Assembly (NCBI GenBank): GCA_011634665.1
Contig: WAEK01000029.1
Location: forward strand, 289,913-353,912
DNA length: 64,000 nucleotides
Source: Mortierella sp. BCC40632
Lineage: Eukaryota; Mortierellomycota; Mortierellomycetes; Mortierellales; Mortierellaceae
Direction: 5' to 3'
Made by a program: the position numbers and the translations under genes. This document shows, in pieces, positions 24,852 to 37,650 of the stretch (positions are counted from its first letter, which is position 1; each line of letters starts with the position of its first letter). The notes under the pieces are model-generated. The model was given only the letters and a program-made list of their open reading frames with translations. It searched no databases and was not told the DNA's origin.

Positions 24852-26773
24852 ATGTCACTCTTGACTCGCCTTTCCCGCCCTTCGCATCGCGATCGACTCT
24901 ACGAAATTGGTGCCGAGTCGGGACTTGAGGTGAGACTTTTTGAGATGCAATCATCTTTTGAGCCCATTCCTTTTTTTTTCTTTCTTTCACTTCAGACACC
25001 AGACTCGAATCCGAGAGATGTTTGAAAAACTAAAGTAGTGCACAAGCCTGGTCGTTATGATGGTCCAAGTTTATTTGTAGTCTCAATGAAAGCCCTTCTC
25101 CAGAACTCCACCCTCAAGATCCAGGAAGCGATACTGGTGTTGGTACCCAATCCTTCAGAAGAGAGTCAATCGAGTTAGCCTCAAGGAAATCAGTGCCGGG
25201 ATCGGGACAGTCTAGTCATCCACGGGAGACAAAGGGTATCTTTCTGGGCGTAGATGGACTCGATGAACTATTGTCCAGGCACGGTTATGGCAGTAGTAAT
25301 GGGCCCCTTGCACCAGGCGATATGATAGACATCATGGGAGGACCTTGTACTGGCAAGACTATGCTCCTTTACGCCATTATCCTCTCGACAGTCCTTCCTA
25401 AAGCCTGGAAGCATTCGCGATCCCGTCCTGCTCTCGTTCTGAACAAAAAGCCCGCTCAGAGTGTGGTATTCTTAGATCTCGACCAAGGGTTCTCAGCTGA
25501 GCGGTTAAAATTATTGTTATGTCAACGGATCCGTGAACAGCTACAATATCAAGAACAACAATATGCTGCCGAGGTCGCACAAAGGCAGGAACAGAATCAG
25601 GACAAAGACAAAGAGCCGATCGCTGAGGAAGAGGAAGAGTGTCAGGATATCGAAGACGACCAACAATATAATCCTGAGGCAAAAGAAGTCGCAATAGGTG
25701 AGAGTGGGATCAATAGTCGGGGTTCAATGGCGACTACAAAGGACATACATCCTGTCGCCACGGAGATTACCCCGCCCCACTCAGTACCATACATCCCGAT
25801 CAATCTTGACTCTCCAGAAATTACAGCCAAAATTGAACACCTCGCACTTTCTTGTCTGGAGTCCGTTCATGTCTTTCGTCCACGCGATGCCATCTCTGCT
25901 GTGGTGATACTTCGGACATTAGATCAATACATGGTCCATCAGATGGAATCCTGGTCTGCCTCAAGCAGCAGTAACAGCAACCACAACATCAACAAGCGAC
26001 TGTCCAAAGAAAGGGATTCTGAAAAGACCAAGCCCAAGTTCCGAAAGACCTGTCCACCCTTTGGACTGGTCATGATCGATTCACTTTCGTCGTTCTATTG
26101 GCAGGATCGAGCACAGCAAACGCATCAAAAGGTCATTAATGCGCTTGTGGATGCTATCAATCGACTCTGTCCTCAAGCAAGTCTACCATCTCCTTCTTCT
26201 CACTCACTTACTCGTCCAAGGTGGACTACACTGCCCAACATTCATCACCGTCACGCTAGCTCTCACAAGCTCATCTTCATTTCAACAAGTTGGTCCCTTG
26301 TATCATCTACAAGACCTTCCTCAACCACCCCTTCGTCCTTAGATAGAACCGTGACAGATCCTCTACGGGATCGACTTAAATACCGTTTTGTAATGCAGCC
26401 TCGGAACTTTTACAAATTTCAATCCGAGTACGATCTTATGCAACGTTGGAGACAGCAATGTCTCTCCCAGAAGGATCAACAAGGTCAGATGAGTCAAGAT
26501 CCACCACTACAACATCTGGAAAGTAACAGCAATGATCCAGGACAATCCAAGACTACGAGAGTAGACTCGAGCACAGTGATTTCGGAATCAAACATATCCA
26601 GCATTCAAGAGTCCGTGTTTCAGGTCCAGATGGTGATACCATCGGTCCCCAACCAACGTCAACAGGTCTTTCGTTACTCTGTATCAGATGCTCGAGGCAT
26701 TCATACGTTTCCTGCTTCCACTTTTACACCTAAATCTCTTTCTCATGTTCCAACAATAAACCATTCGTCGTAA
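24852..26773 (+). CDS. XRCC2: XRCC2-like RAD51 paralog
   Basis: Three exons, 24852-24929, 25003-25034 and 25081-26773, give 600 residues, about twice human XRCC2. RAD51 paralogs help load RAD51 in homologous recombination. The head YEIGAESGLE matches the AESGTE motif of XRCC2. Walker A is GGPCTGKT near residue 122, then VVFLDLDQGFSAERLKLLL. Walker B is GLVMIDSLSSFYWQDR near 365, with the serine-rich FYW(I)DR signature that is specific to XRCC2. The extra length is an acidic/Gln-rich insert at roughly residues 165-225, a spacer before Walker B, and a long Ser/Gln tail. Exon 2 is only 32 nt; it was deduced from phase and from avoiding stops, so that junction is less certain. The gene is divergent from AP-4 beta. 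Confidence 0.8.
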
Positions 26774-26994
26774 TCACATGAAACATTGTGTATGAGAGGG
26801 CATTTTCTTTTTTTTGGTACTCGGGTTCTCCGGTCTTCATCATCATCTTCTCCCCTCGTTTTCAAATTTTTTTATACATACAATGAATGACAGAGAGAGA
26901 GAGGGAGAGAGAGGCGAGGTGATGAAAAAGGTGAGGGGGAAAAGAGGGGAGAGAGAAGGGATGGTTGAATGACTAGATGATTTCTCTAATTCTG

Positions 26995-29063
26995 TTAATA
27001 AGCGCGATAGGCCATCTCGAAGAGTGTTTCGCACTCGCCCGATTTTTCAACCATGTCTCTGAATCGGCTCGAAGGGTTGGTGATCAGATTGATAGGACTG
27101 TCGAATTCGACTGCACGCCCTTGTTCTATTCAAAAAAAAGCATTCATAGGTGAAGGGGACCAATTCAAGAATTTCCGTTAGCATCAATAAAGAATTCATG
27201 TAATCGATTTACCAAATTGATAGGCTGGCCGGGTTCTGCAAGAAGGAGAAAAAAAAGGGGGGGCTAGCAGATTGACCTACCAAGGACAAGGACTCGATCA
27301 TAGTCCATAATGGTTCTCAGTCGATGGGCGACAGTAATCAATGTCGAGTCTCCAAGCTCATTCCGGATCGTGGTCTGAATCTTTTCGTCAGTTGCAAAGT
27401 CAACACTTGCCGTTGCTAAATTACATTAAGTAGAAAAATAATTAACGTTGTCAGCAATGAAGTTATTCCAGGGGAAGTGTAGTCATTCCAAATCCTATAA
27501 TCCTATTGCAAAACCTTTTCTTTTTTCTTACCTTCATCCATGATAATCACTTTGCTCTGCCTAAGTAGTGCACGGGCCATGCAGAGCAATTGGCGCTGAC
27601 CCTGAGAAAAGTTATGGCCACCATCGCTCACTGGGCTATCAAGACACTCAAATGGATCAACCAGCTCAGGTGCATAGACAGGTGAGCCCTGCGAGGACGT
27701 CGAGTGATATGTGTTGTAATTGTATGAGCTAGGTCCCTCGATGCCGTTTCTCTCACAGATCTGAGGATTCAAGGGCGCACACAAGAGACTTGCAGCGCCA
27801 AGAGCGACAGGGTCATGCGGATGAACACCAGTTCGAGTATGATTGGCATTATTAGCCAACAAAGGTGTTGCAGCTGTTGGCTCCGCGCTGAATAGGGACG
27901 CTGATAGCATCGGAGGCTGGCTTGATCCTGGTCTTGGTCCTGGTGTCGGTGCAACCCTAGGCGTTGAAGCGGTTGTAGTCGTCCTTGTGCTCATTGTCTC
28001 GATATGGTCCTGTGCAGGCGATCGACTGCCACCATTAATCGAGGTTAGCAGTGTTGGGGGATGGAATGGGTCTTCGGGCAGTTGGCTGTCATAGTCTACT
28101 GCCGCCATGGCACCTTGCGGATCAACCATAGCTCCATATGAGTGAGAATGGTGGAGGTGAGGATGAAGGTGATGACCTTGTGGATCACCAAGACTTTGGT
28201 CATAGTGAGAGTGTGGGTGTGGGAGATGAGGGTCTTCGTGACTATAAGGCACATGGTGATGGAACGAAGGAGGATGCTGATAGGGGCCGTGGATCCCTCC
28301 GTTACTTGACATGGTGGAGCTTGAGGCTGATCCTGAACGTGATCCTCGGGCCTTGACGAGATGCACCCTACGAAGTGCTTCCCAAATTTCATGATCGGCA
28401 TGCTCTTGGAAAGGATCCAAGTTGGACCGGATCGTGCCATTGAACAGTACAGCATCTATTTTGAATATTTCCAACAAACAATGAGAGTGAAAAGTCAGAT
28501 ATTGTCCTTTGGGCTCAAGCAATACTGTAAACTCGTCCCCTGATTTACCTTGAGGAATGATGGTCAAGCGTCCGCGCAAATCTTCCAGTCCGATCTTGGA
28601 AATATCAATTCCATCAATTACAATGGATCCTGACATGGGCTCCATGAATCGGAACAACGACAGAGCCAGCGTAGATTTGCCAGATCCTGTTCTGCCGACA
28701 ATACCAATCTTCTCCCGGGGACGGATATTGATTGTGATATTGTGCAAGACAGGGCCAAGATCAGGCGCATACTGCATTGTCAATCCTCGAATCTCGATTG
28801 TTCCGTCATATGGCCACTATATCAAAGTAGTCATTTAAAAACAAAGGTAAGTGTCCATGCCACATATACAAATAAGAGGAATTGATCCTCCACCTTCTTC
28901 GTTGATCGAATCTAGTCTAGAAGTAGCTTACGCCAGCGGGTGGTCGGGACCCTTCAATGATGGCTGGTGGCTCTTTGGGCAGCTGCAGATACTCGTGAAC
29001 TCGTTCGACACTGTTCAGTGACATTTCCATTTCTGTGTAGATACGGACTAGCCACTATTATAA

Positions 29064-29095
<32 letters not shown>

Positions 29096-32000
29096 AAAAA
29101 AAAAAAGAGAGTTAAAGTGAATTCGTAGAGGTGGCATGCATTGCAAATCAGATAAAGCATCGCTCAGCGGACCAAGAAAGGCACTTACATAGATCAGTCC
29201 CATAAAGTTCATGGCCGATCCCAAGCTCAGTCCAGCCCATCCGGCATCCAGATGATCCAAATTGCGGAGAATCAAGAGGCCGGCAATAAAGCTCACCATG
29301 GCACCAATAAAGTCAACCCGAATATTGAGCCATCGGTTGCACATCCACAAAAAGTAATAGGGTGCGTTGTTATTGTCCAGTTTCACAAGGACCTCCTCCA
29401 TAAATCTCGACTCGACACCAAACGCTCGGATTGTGGACACGCCAACTAGTGTCTCCCCAAAATGCGAGTACAGAGGCGATTTGGTCACAGACTCAATTCG
29501 TTTCAGCTCTCGACTCGAGGAAATGTAATAAGCTCCCACAAAACAGTACGCCAATGCTAATTCAAGAACATGGAGGGAGAGAGGGGATTGCAATTGGTTT
29601 TGTTAGAATAAAGAGCTCATGTGTAAGCACAGACACGATATATATCAGAGTAAGAATAAGCATATGTGCCCTACCAATGAATCCAGCAGCAATCAGGAAT
29701 CCCGGAGTTACCAATGAGATTAATAGGATGACTCCGAGCGCACCCGAGATGTTAATGAGCATCAATGCCATCTTGGGCATCATCTGACCATCAATAACCT
29801 CAAAGTCCTTTGAAAATCGGTTGATCAAACGACCGACTGGAGTCGTGTCAAAAAACCGAATTGGTGCACGGACGATTGATGCAAGTAGTTCCTCATACAG
29901 CGACCTTGATGCCCGCAAAGATCCATAGAGTTGCCAAAACATGCGCACAATTGTCAGAAAAACAGCCATCATGGCAATCAGACTATAAATTCCGATATAA
30001 TAGTCCAAATCCATGGGCTCGTCATCCTCGTCGCCGCCGCCGTCTCCTGTTCCAGAGCTATTCCAAGAACGGAAGATGGGCGCTCCTCCGCCTGCAGAAA
30101 GAGAAAAAGCAATTCTAGGAATGTTCAATCCCTGTGTCGTCGCCATACTAATTGCCGCTGTCGCCATGGTCGATGCTGGTTTAAGGATGGGGTATGCTGA
30201 GGACCAAATCTTGAGCCATACAATCTCCAGAATATCGAGCAACCTGACGCCCAGCACGATAAAGACCATAATTAACCAGAAGCCGGACCCTCCGCAAGCC
30301 TTCATGTAAATGTTGTAAACAAGCAACTTGACTTTGCCCTTTGAGCGAGCTATTAAAACAAATACAAATTCAACTATTAGTACAATTATTGCTTCTCTCA
30401 TCCATGCATTTGCGTGGCATTTTACGGTTTGAAAAAACGAAACGATTCTCACCTTCTTCATCTACCAAGCGCTTGGCTTCCTTACTGGTCGCTCTAAGCT
30501 TTGGAGATCCTGCTGGCGTTCGACTTGCGGGGTCATTAGCAGTCGAGACTCTGGCCAGGCCGCCATGGGGAGAGAGTAATCCCGGGCCTCCATTCATCCC
30601 ACTGAAGCCCATACTTCCTCCTTGAGCAGTCATGCCAGCTCCCAAGGTGGATGAGCTAGATGTATCCTTGTCATTCTCTGTCATCCCATTGTTTCTTTCC
30701 AGGATTTCACTCAAGAGCCCTGAGCGGATCAATTTCACAGGTGATCCACTCAAGGCTAGACCTCCATCCTTTAGCAATGCAACATAAGTGGCGTCCCTTA
30801 GGCATAATCGAACGTGGTGCGTCACCAGGATTCTCGTACGACCATGCACAATTGGACCCATAAGACAGTTTTCAAACAAATGCCTCGCCGTATGGGCGTC
30901 CACTGCTGAAAGACAGTCATCAAACAAAAGATGCTGTGCTCTCGAGTAGATAGCACGAGCCAACGCAACCCGCTGCTTTTGACCACCCGAAAGCGTGATA
31001 CCCTTCTCTCCGATCTCGGTCAAGTCTCCATGTTCAAAAACCGCCAAGTCTGGAAGTAGTGCGCATGCCTCCAAGACCTGCTTGTATCGCTCCGGCTCGA
31101 ACCGACTTCCAAACATGATATTCTCTCGAATGCTCGCCTGTTGTAGCCAAGGATACTGAGAGACATAGGCAGTCGTATTGGGTACATAGCCCGTGCATGG
31201 ATCAATGATCCTGGTGGATGGCGACGGCATGTTCACTTGTCCTGAAAGAAGATCCATCTCACGAAGAAGTGCCATCAACAAAGATGTTTTTCCTGATCCT
31301 GTTGCTCCACCTATAATTTGTAAGCAATAATTTTAAGTTTCTAGTCTTTTTGCTTTTTCTCACACTAATTCGATCACCTTTTTCTGTTTCAATAAAATAC
31401 GTTTGCCACTTACAAACTAGGCTGAGTTTACCGACAGGAAATTTGAGTGTAATATCCTTCAGCATAAATGCGCCATTATTATTTGAACCAGATCTTGCTG
31501 CTCTCGCTGGTGCTGCCGTGGATGAAATCGAGCCATAGGTTGTACCAGCAAATCGTTTCGTCTGGTCTCCTTCATGTTCGTTTCCAAGGTCACTTCCTGT
31601 TCTCCTTTGGTTTCTGCTAACTCCAACTTTGGTGTGCCATTGAAAGGTAGCGTTCGTGAATCCGATTGTAGAGGTTACTGATCCTGGCCCTTGCGTAGGT
31701 AGAGTCTGGCCTGCAAAAGCCGGACTCTGAATACCACTGCCCACCCCACCACCGCCAGCACTTCCATTGGTGTTTGCTGTTGCCGCTGTTGCCGATGGAC
31801 CATTAGGATCCATGGGTGGGGTCGGCATACCAGCCTCCCCAGTCACTCCTGATTGACTAGTTGCTTCTGCGCCTGTCGAATATTTCCAAATCTCATCTTC
31901 ATTCAAGAAAGATTCAATTCGCTTCACGCTCACCAATGCCTCGAGTACTTCGATGGCCATTCCGGGGATGACATTCATAGGCCCCGTCAAAAGAATAAAA

Positions 32001-34973
32001 ACAGCCATTGAGGTAAAGGCGACTGAAGAGGTCAGAGTCTGATGTTCTAGTTTCGTGTACGACGTAAATGACATTACAGTCATCAAGATGGGAGACCCGA
32101 ACCACAGCAGGGTGAAGATTGTGTTGATGATGTAAAGGCGCACAAACCGACGAAGTTCTTGGTCGCGGACATCTACACGATACGGAGTGAGAAGATTTCA
32201 CAGCCAGTTAGTAAAAAAAAAAGTCACTGCTCAAAATGGCCTGGGGGTAGATGGGCTGTTGCATTTCAATCTTCCTTTCCCCATGACGCTGTATTGTGCC
32301 AAGACTAGGAAAACACTTTTTTTTTTTTTCGATTTTCGTACCCATAATCTTCTTTTGGATATTCCGCTCCCACGCAAAGAACTTGATCATCCGAATGCCT
32401 TGCAAAAGTTCACTCATCAGTCCAACTCTCCTGTCTCGGGTTTCCATTAGCTGTTCCTGAATCTTGGCATACTTCTTGGCAGCAAAATGGTGCGCCGGAA
32501 AAGTCAAGAGCATTACACCGATCCCGACAAATGCAGAGAGTCCCAATACGTTGTACAACATCACCGTAGCTATCGCAATCTCGAATGGACACGTGTACAG
32601 AAAAAATAGAGACGAAGCCAAGCTTGAAACTCGATTTGCATCCACAGCCATCAAGTTTGTAATCATTCCCGTATCAGACCGCACCCCCCGCCGAACGCTC
32701 TGTGTAGATGCCGAGGGTACGATTCCAGTCATGTCCTTGCGTCTCAGAGCTTTTGCATACACTTCTGCACTCAACATTGCACGAAGTCGGATATCCATGC
32801 GTCGACCGTAGTAAAGATTCTGACCAAATGTAATGCTTTTGATCATATCGCTGACGAGCATCCCGAACACGTAGAGGTACGCCAACTCCCGGGGTCCTTG
32901 CTTCACAGGATCTTCGATATAAACTAGTAGCTTTTGCAAGAAATAAGGAACTCCAAACGAGGTGACCGATGAAATGACTCCAAAGGCAAAGTTGATCCAC
33001 ATGTCACGCTTGTTGGTGACATAAATTCTCCAAAGAAGTGAAGTTTGTAGCCTTCCATGAACATATTCCCTGTGTTCGCGGATCGCATGGAGGAGGGGAA
33101 ATCGAGTTACAAGCAAATAACAGTTAATCAGGGTTTTAAGATGTTGAACTAAAATAGGTCAAAAATCAAAATATTTCGTCATGGTTACCTTGTCCGAGCA
33201 AAGATCCTATACATTGGTCTAGCTCTCATTTGGTCCGTTAATGCAGGCAAGTCTTCAAGTTCAAGCGGGTGCTCAGAACCTTCCCACATGATGTCGTTCA
33301 TCCAATTGTATGAAATCCATCGAAAGAATGAAGAATTGGCTTCGGATGACACTGGTCGCTTCTCAAACTCGATCCGAGGACCTCTTGAGGTGGTCAGGAT
33401 CACAAAGGAAAAGATTGACACCAAGACGGCATTGATGACCGAAAGTGCATACTCAGCCAGAAGCCGCTGATGCATCTCTGGTGTAATCTCTTCGGGTGGT
33501 AGGTCGTCCTCATCATTGCTGAAACACCGGTAACTGGTCCTGAGTCGTAAAAGTGCATTCACCATAGTGAAGAGTGCATAAACGATGAGCATTCTCCTTA
33601 TCCTGGACGGCCGTACAATATGCCGCGTGAACGCTGCCAAGATGCAGAGCACACAGGCGTAGGACTAGAGATGAGCCGATGCCGAGAAATAGCAAAAAAT
33701 AAAGATTTGTGGGGAGGGCGTTAGTCAAGCATAGTGGAGTACGCGAGCCAAGACTTTTAGGTACTGGTGTTGATCCCACCAACGTGTGAACTGAGAACAG
33801 GAGTCTTGGTATGCAAGGGTTCCCCTCTGCACAACCACAGCCTTTTTCACTTGAGAAGAAAAAAAAATGACCCAAAAGAAACAAAAACAAAGCATATTCC
33901 AACTACAGGAGCGATTGACTGAAATGAGAGCTTGATATGCATCACATACCCATGCAATGGCCTGAGCGACAGGCATGATAAACCGATATGTGGGGAGGTG
34001 GATATGTCCCGGTTGTCCATGCCGCCCACCCAGCTCCAGGAACCGCCAGCGTACTAGCACGAGAGCTAGGAAGAGCAATGCCTGGATCATCGAGACTAGG
34101 ATCACCACAATATCACTGGATGTAGGGTGATTAACAAAGGACTCTGGCCGTGGATCCCGGTCTGGGTACTCTTTGGGCTCGAGTAGCAGTCCCAAATCCT
34201 CGACTGGGTCTAGATTTGCAGGGGATGCATGAGAAGAAAAAGTGTCAAAAAGGCAGAATCGGCTACTTTTCTGTTGGCCGAGGAACATTGGATCCAGTCA
34301 AGTGGTCCTCCAAAAGATGATATCCTTCGATGCCGATGCTCACCAGAATCAATGGATGTGATCTTCTTGGCTCTGGATGCAGAGTGGGAGCGGCCATAGG
34401 TCGTGGTGGCAACACCACCACTACTGCGGGTATTAATGTTACCATGTGCGGTACCGGCAAGGGGCCCAGCCCCTCCGGAGGCAATGGTGTTGGCAGCACC
34501 AAGACTGCTGATATGATTATTAGAAGTAGTAGAGATATTATGTGGGCCAGCGACATAGCTGTAGCTGTAGCCATTAAGAACATGATGGTCGTGGCGTTTG
34601 GTGGGGCCATTGGTGTTGACGCTACGATGGTAATGTTGATGGTCTATATCTTGCTGTTGGATCTCTAGTGGTGAGGCCTCACCCGTGTTCTGGGGACAAG
34701 CCGGTACACACTGAGCCAGCAATGGCCGTGCCCCACATATTGTCAAAGTAAGGACGATGAACGACAGTGGAATGACAGTCTCCAAGGCCACTTCGCGGAA
34801 ACATGGCGTAAAGTCCAGCGTGTCAGAGTACGGGCCCTAAAATGGCGAAGACGAGCGCATGAGAAAAAAAGTATCATGAATGGATAATGGGTAGTAGTTG
34901 CTCAAAGTTCCTGGGAGATGAGGTCTCGGGTAAGCTTTCTTACCCAGGGTTCGTTTCCGCACCAGGAGCTCAT
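26995..34973 (-). CDS. ABCC-family (MRP-type) full ABC transporter
   Basis: Fifteen exons (34973-34944, 34836-34344, 34209-33907, 33849-33743, 33664-33189, 33069-32342, 32172-31414, 31310-30453, 30349-29675, 29556-29189, 29054-28932, 28816-28549, 28455-27532, 27415-27281, 27125-26995) encode 2,125 residues; most MRPs have about 1,500. MRPs export glutathione conjugates and other organic anions across vacuolar or plasma membranes. The N terminus [20 protein letters not shown] is typical and is followed by TMD0. NBD1 has [23 protein letters not shown] and [11 protein letters not shown], with the degenerate Asp usual in ABCC. NBD2 has [25 protein letters not shown] and VIIMDEATASVD with the intact Glu. 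Low-complexity inserts lie in TMD0, before NBD1, in the linker, and within NBD2 (His/Ser/Pro-rich, about 170 residues). The exon 3/4 junction is the least certain. Substrate unknown. Confidence 0.92.
27213..27235 (-). other. Exon-like 23-nt cassette in the last intron of the ABC transporter
   Basis: Inside the 155-nt last intron, a pyrimidine-rich tract ending in TTGCAG precedes 27235, and a GTAAAT donor follows 27213. Using it would splice in 23 nt, shift the frame and stop 17 codons later, removing the end of NBD2. It is not needed for the normal protein, whose frame continues directly from exon 14 to exon 15. It may be a regulated or accidental pseudo-exon. Confidence 0.4.
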
Positions 34974-37056
34974 TGGCGGTCGCAATGGTGGAGGGGAGAT
35001 GACGATGGTGCAGCGGAGGAGGAAGGAATGGCGGTGGGGGATGGGAGGATGTGAGTAGAGAAGAAGTCAGTCCTTGAAAAAAGCAGCGAGATTAGCGATG
35101 AGTGGGGGACTAGGTGGTGGTGAGTGGCGAGTGGCGAGTGGCGAGTGGGTGGGTGACAAGCAGTGGCAGAAAGGGGTATCAACAGAAGAATAGCCACGGC
35201 CTGATGAGTGAGTGTACGCTTAAATCGAGTATGAGAGAAGAAGTGGAAAAGGAGGAGGAAGAGGCAGACAGATAGACAGACAGCCAGAGAAGAAAAAAAA
35301 AAAGAAAGAAAAAGGACAGATTTAGATGTGCGATGCGGTGTGTGCTCTGGGACGGGGCAATCGGAGGCTGATCGCAGAAGGAGGCCAGTCTGGGTCGGAT
35401 CAATTAGCTGGGTGAGTGCCGGCGCAGTCGTGACGGAGAAAAAAAACGAAAATAACGAAAAACGAAAAAATGAATGTTTCTGATGAGAAAAAAAAAAAAA
35501 AAGAGTGAGAGAGAGTGAGAGAGAGTGAGAGAGAGTGAGAGAGAGAGAAGCGAGAGGGACGTAGGTGGGTTGTAGTGATAAAGTGATGATGACAAAACAA
35601 TAATAACAATAAGAATGAAGAGGTCGACGAAGTTGTAAAGAGTCGAAGAAGGAGAAAGAGCGGAGAAAGGAAGGTAGGTGTTGTCCGGCGGATGGATTGA
35701 CTGGAAAGAAAACAAAGGGTCGCTTTTTTTTTTTTTTTTTTTTTTTTTTTGGTACTTCCTGCTCCCTTGACTTGGTAGTGAATTGTCTTGGCCATGGTGC
35801 CACTCATCGGCTCTGGCTTCCAATTCTAATATTGCATACCAAGGGGTCAACCCTGATGCTCTTGGGTACTCCTTTGCCTCATCTTGAGATAGATAGGTTG
35901 TAGCTGCCTTTCAATGCAGTTGCCGTACGACCAACTATGCCGCTCCTCTCTCTCATCGGTAGCTCCCTTTCCGCAATGGCTCGTGCCAGGGCAATGCGGG
36001 TTAGACACCCTTCGGGTAGAGGAATCAGATCACACTACTTTCTCTCTCCCTCTGTGCATGGATCCAGGTGGGTGCCTCTCCCATGGCTAGTTCGGGGCGA
36101 GACACCGGTCTTTGGTCATGCTTTTTCTTTCTTGTTCTTTCTCTCCCAAACCCCTCCTTTGGTCGTCCTCGACATCGAGGCCTATTTTGGAGCAGTTTCC
36201 CCTGCGCTTGTCTGCGAGAACGTTCAGATGGCGGGCGGACGACTATCATGACCAAATTTGGAAGCGGCCATTCAAACACTCGCATTCTGCTCAACCATGC
36301 CCGTAGAATTTGTCTTGTGGGGGAGAGAAAGAAGACCAGAGGGTGCCTGGCCAACTCGCATGGTCTCCCAAACCCCCGAGAGTATGGTTGTTCATCCACA
36401 TGTCATTGTCCGGAATAACCAGTCTTGCTTCCGATCGCGATCAGTCCTATTATCGCGACCCTGGTAGTCTACCATGTGGTCATGGTTGCGCCCATTTCGC
36501 CATGTCTCCACTTTTTCCGCCTTGGTCAATGTTTGATTCCGTTGCCCACTCGGGAGTGCACTCTGTTTCCTTGATTCACACCCACACATGCACACATGGC
36601 CCACATTCAAAGATGCAAACGTTTCTTATTATGAACAACATACCCAAGAAAAAGAGTTAACATTCCTTGGACAAATGTCTCTCTCTCTCTCTCTATCTCT
36701 CTCCCTCTCTCGCATTGCTCTCTCGTTTTGTTGTGGCTTCGGATGCAATCAATCTTCTACAACGGGGTGGGTGCCTCTCCGGACATTGCACTCCAATAAT
36801 GTCGCTCGGGCTCCTATTTTTTTTCCCAGGACCACCACCTCCTCCCTCCCCTGTTCTGCATCACCACACGAACAAACTCGTTTTGTCTCCCATTTTCTTC
36901 CTCTCTCGAAGAGTCGGACTTTTGTTTTGGGTCTCTTTCCCACAGCTGTCTGCCTTGAGCTCTTCAGAGTTTTGGTATCGATCGACCTAGATCGACCAAA
37001 GAGTACAATATCGACTCCAAATAGCGTAGGCTGCCTCTCACCAGACTACACCCAAG
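34974..37056. other. Divergent upstream region of ABC transporter and gene at 37057
   Basis: About 2.1 kb. Near the ABC start it is purine-rich, with a GTGGCGA triplication near 35123-35147, a (GAGTGAGA)n array at 35503-35550, and a 27-base T run near 35724-35750. Near 37057 it is pyrimidine-rich, with a CT repeat at about 36679-36710, as expected for a leader. An unspliced frame of 104 codons at 35937-36251 (plus) has a basic, presequence-like head, but no family is recognised and the evidence is too thin to call it. A GATCGCGATC palindrome lies at about 36434-36443. Confidence 0.5.
35503..35550. repeat. (GAGTGAGA)n-type tandem repeat
   Basis: About 48 bp of GAGTGAGA units grading into GAGA, upstream of the ABC transporter gene. 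It is directly preceded by a run of 18 A. Confidence 0.8.
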
Positions 37057-37650
37057 ATGGAAGGGTAAGAATACCGCCTTGTGCGCCCCGCCACCGGCGC
37101 TAAAGCCTCGTCTTCTGCATGCTGCAACGCCTCTTTTCTTTTCTTTTTTTTTTTTTTTTCCTATTCCTTTTTTTCATTTTCTTCTTTTTTTCTCTTGTGC
37201 AACGCCTCGGAAATCGCAACCGATGAGAATAGGTTCTTATCAAGCTCGGGATATGCACTGGCATGCAAGGCCTGGGACATTTTCCACGCGTGTCCGATGG
37301 CTCCTCAGAATGACCCCTCTCTCCTTCTGGCCCCACTCGCCACACGTGCAGAGACCGAGGTATTGGCCAGTAGGAGACAGACAAAAGCACAGATACTTTT
37401 GCGTTACCAGCAACGCCGCATGAACCTCCCTCCTTTTTCTCCCACTCAATTAGAAGCCCAATTTGGTGTATATTTTCGACGTGTAAAAATGACAGGTATC
37501 CTTTATCGGACGGGATTGATCCAAGTGTATGCGTTACTACACCCTCATCATCTTCTTCCCTTTTCTTTTTTTTTCTTTTTTTTTTTTTTGCAATCGATAT
37601 TTTTTTTCTTCCTCTAGGCGCTAAAGACATGGTTCAGGTATGCCTCATAG
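37057..37650 (+). CDS. Candidate small spliced gene, unknown function
   Basis: Model of three exons, 37057-37064, 37233-37524 and 37618-37650, giving 110 residues. The first exon holds only ATGGAAGG before a GTAAGA donor; both introns have strong T/C tracts before AG. All phases agree, and the sequence looks like a folded basic protein (LACKAWDIFHACPMAP, RRQTKAQILLRYQQRR, VKMTGILYRTGLIQALK). I recognise no family. It follows a long CT-rich leader-like region and is divergent from the ABC gene. The stop lies 34 bp beyond the stop of alpha-actinin on the other strand, so the two coding ends overlap tail to tail by 37 bp. An alternative is that exon 2 reads on without the second splice, which adds a Phe-rich tail and is less convincing. 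Confidence 0.5.
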
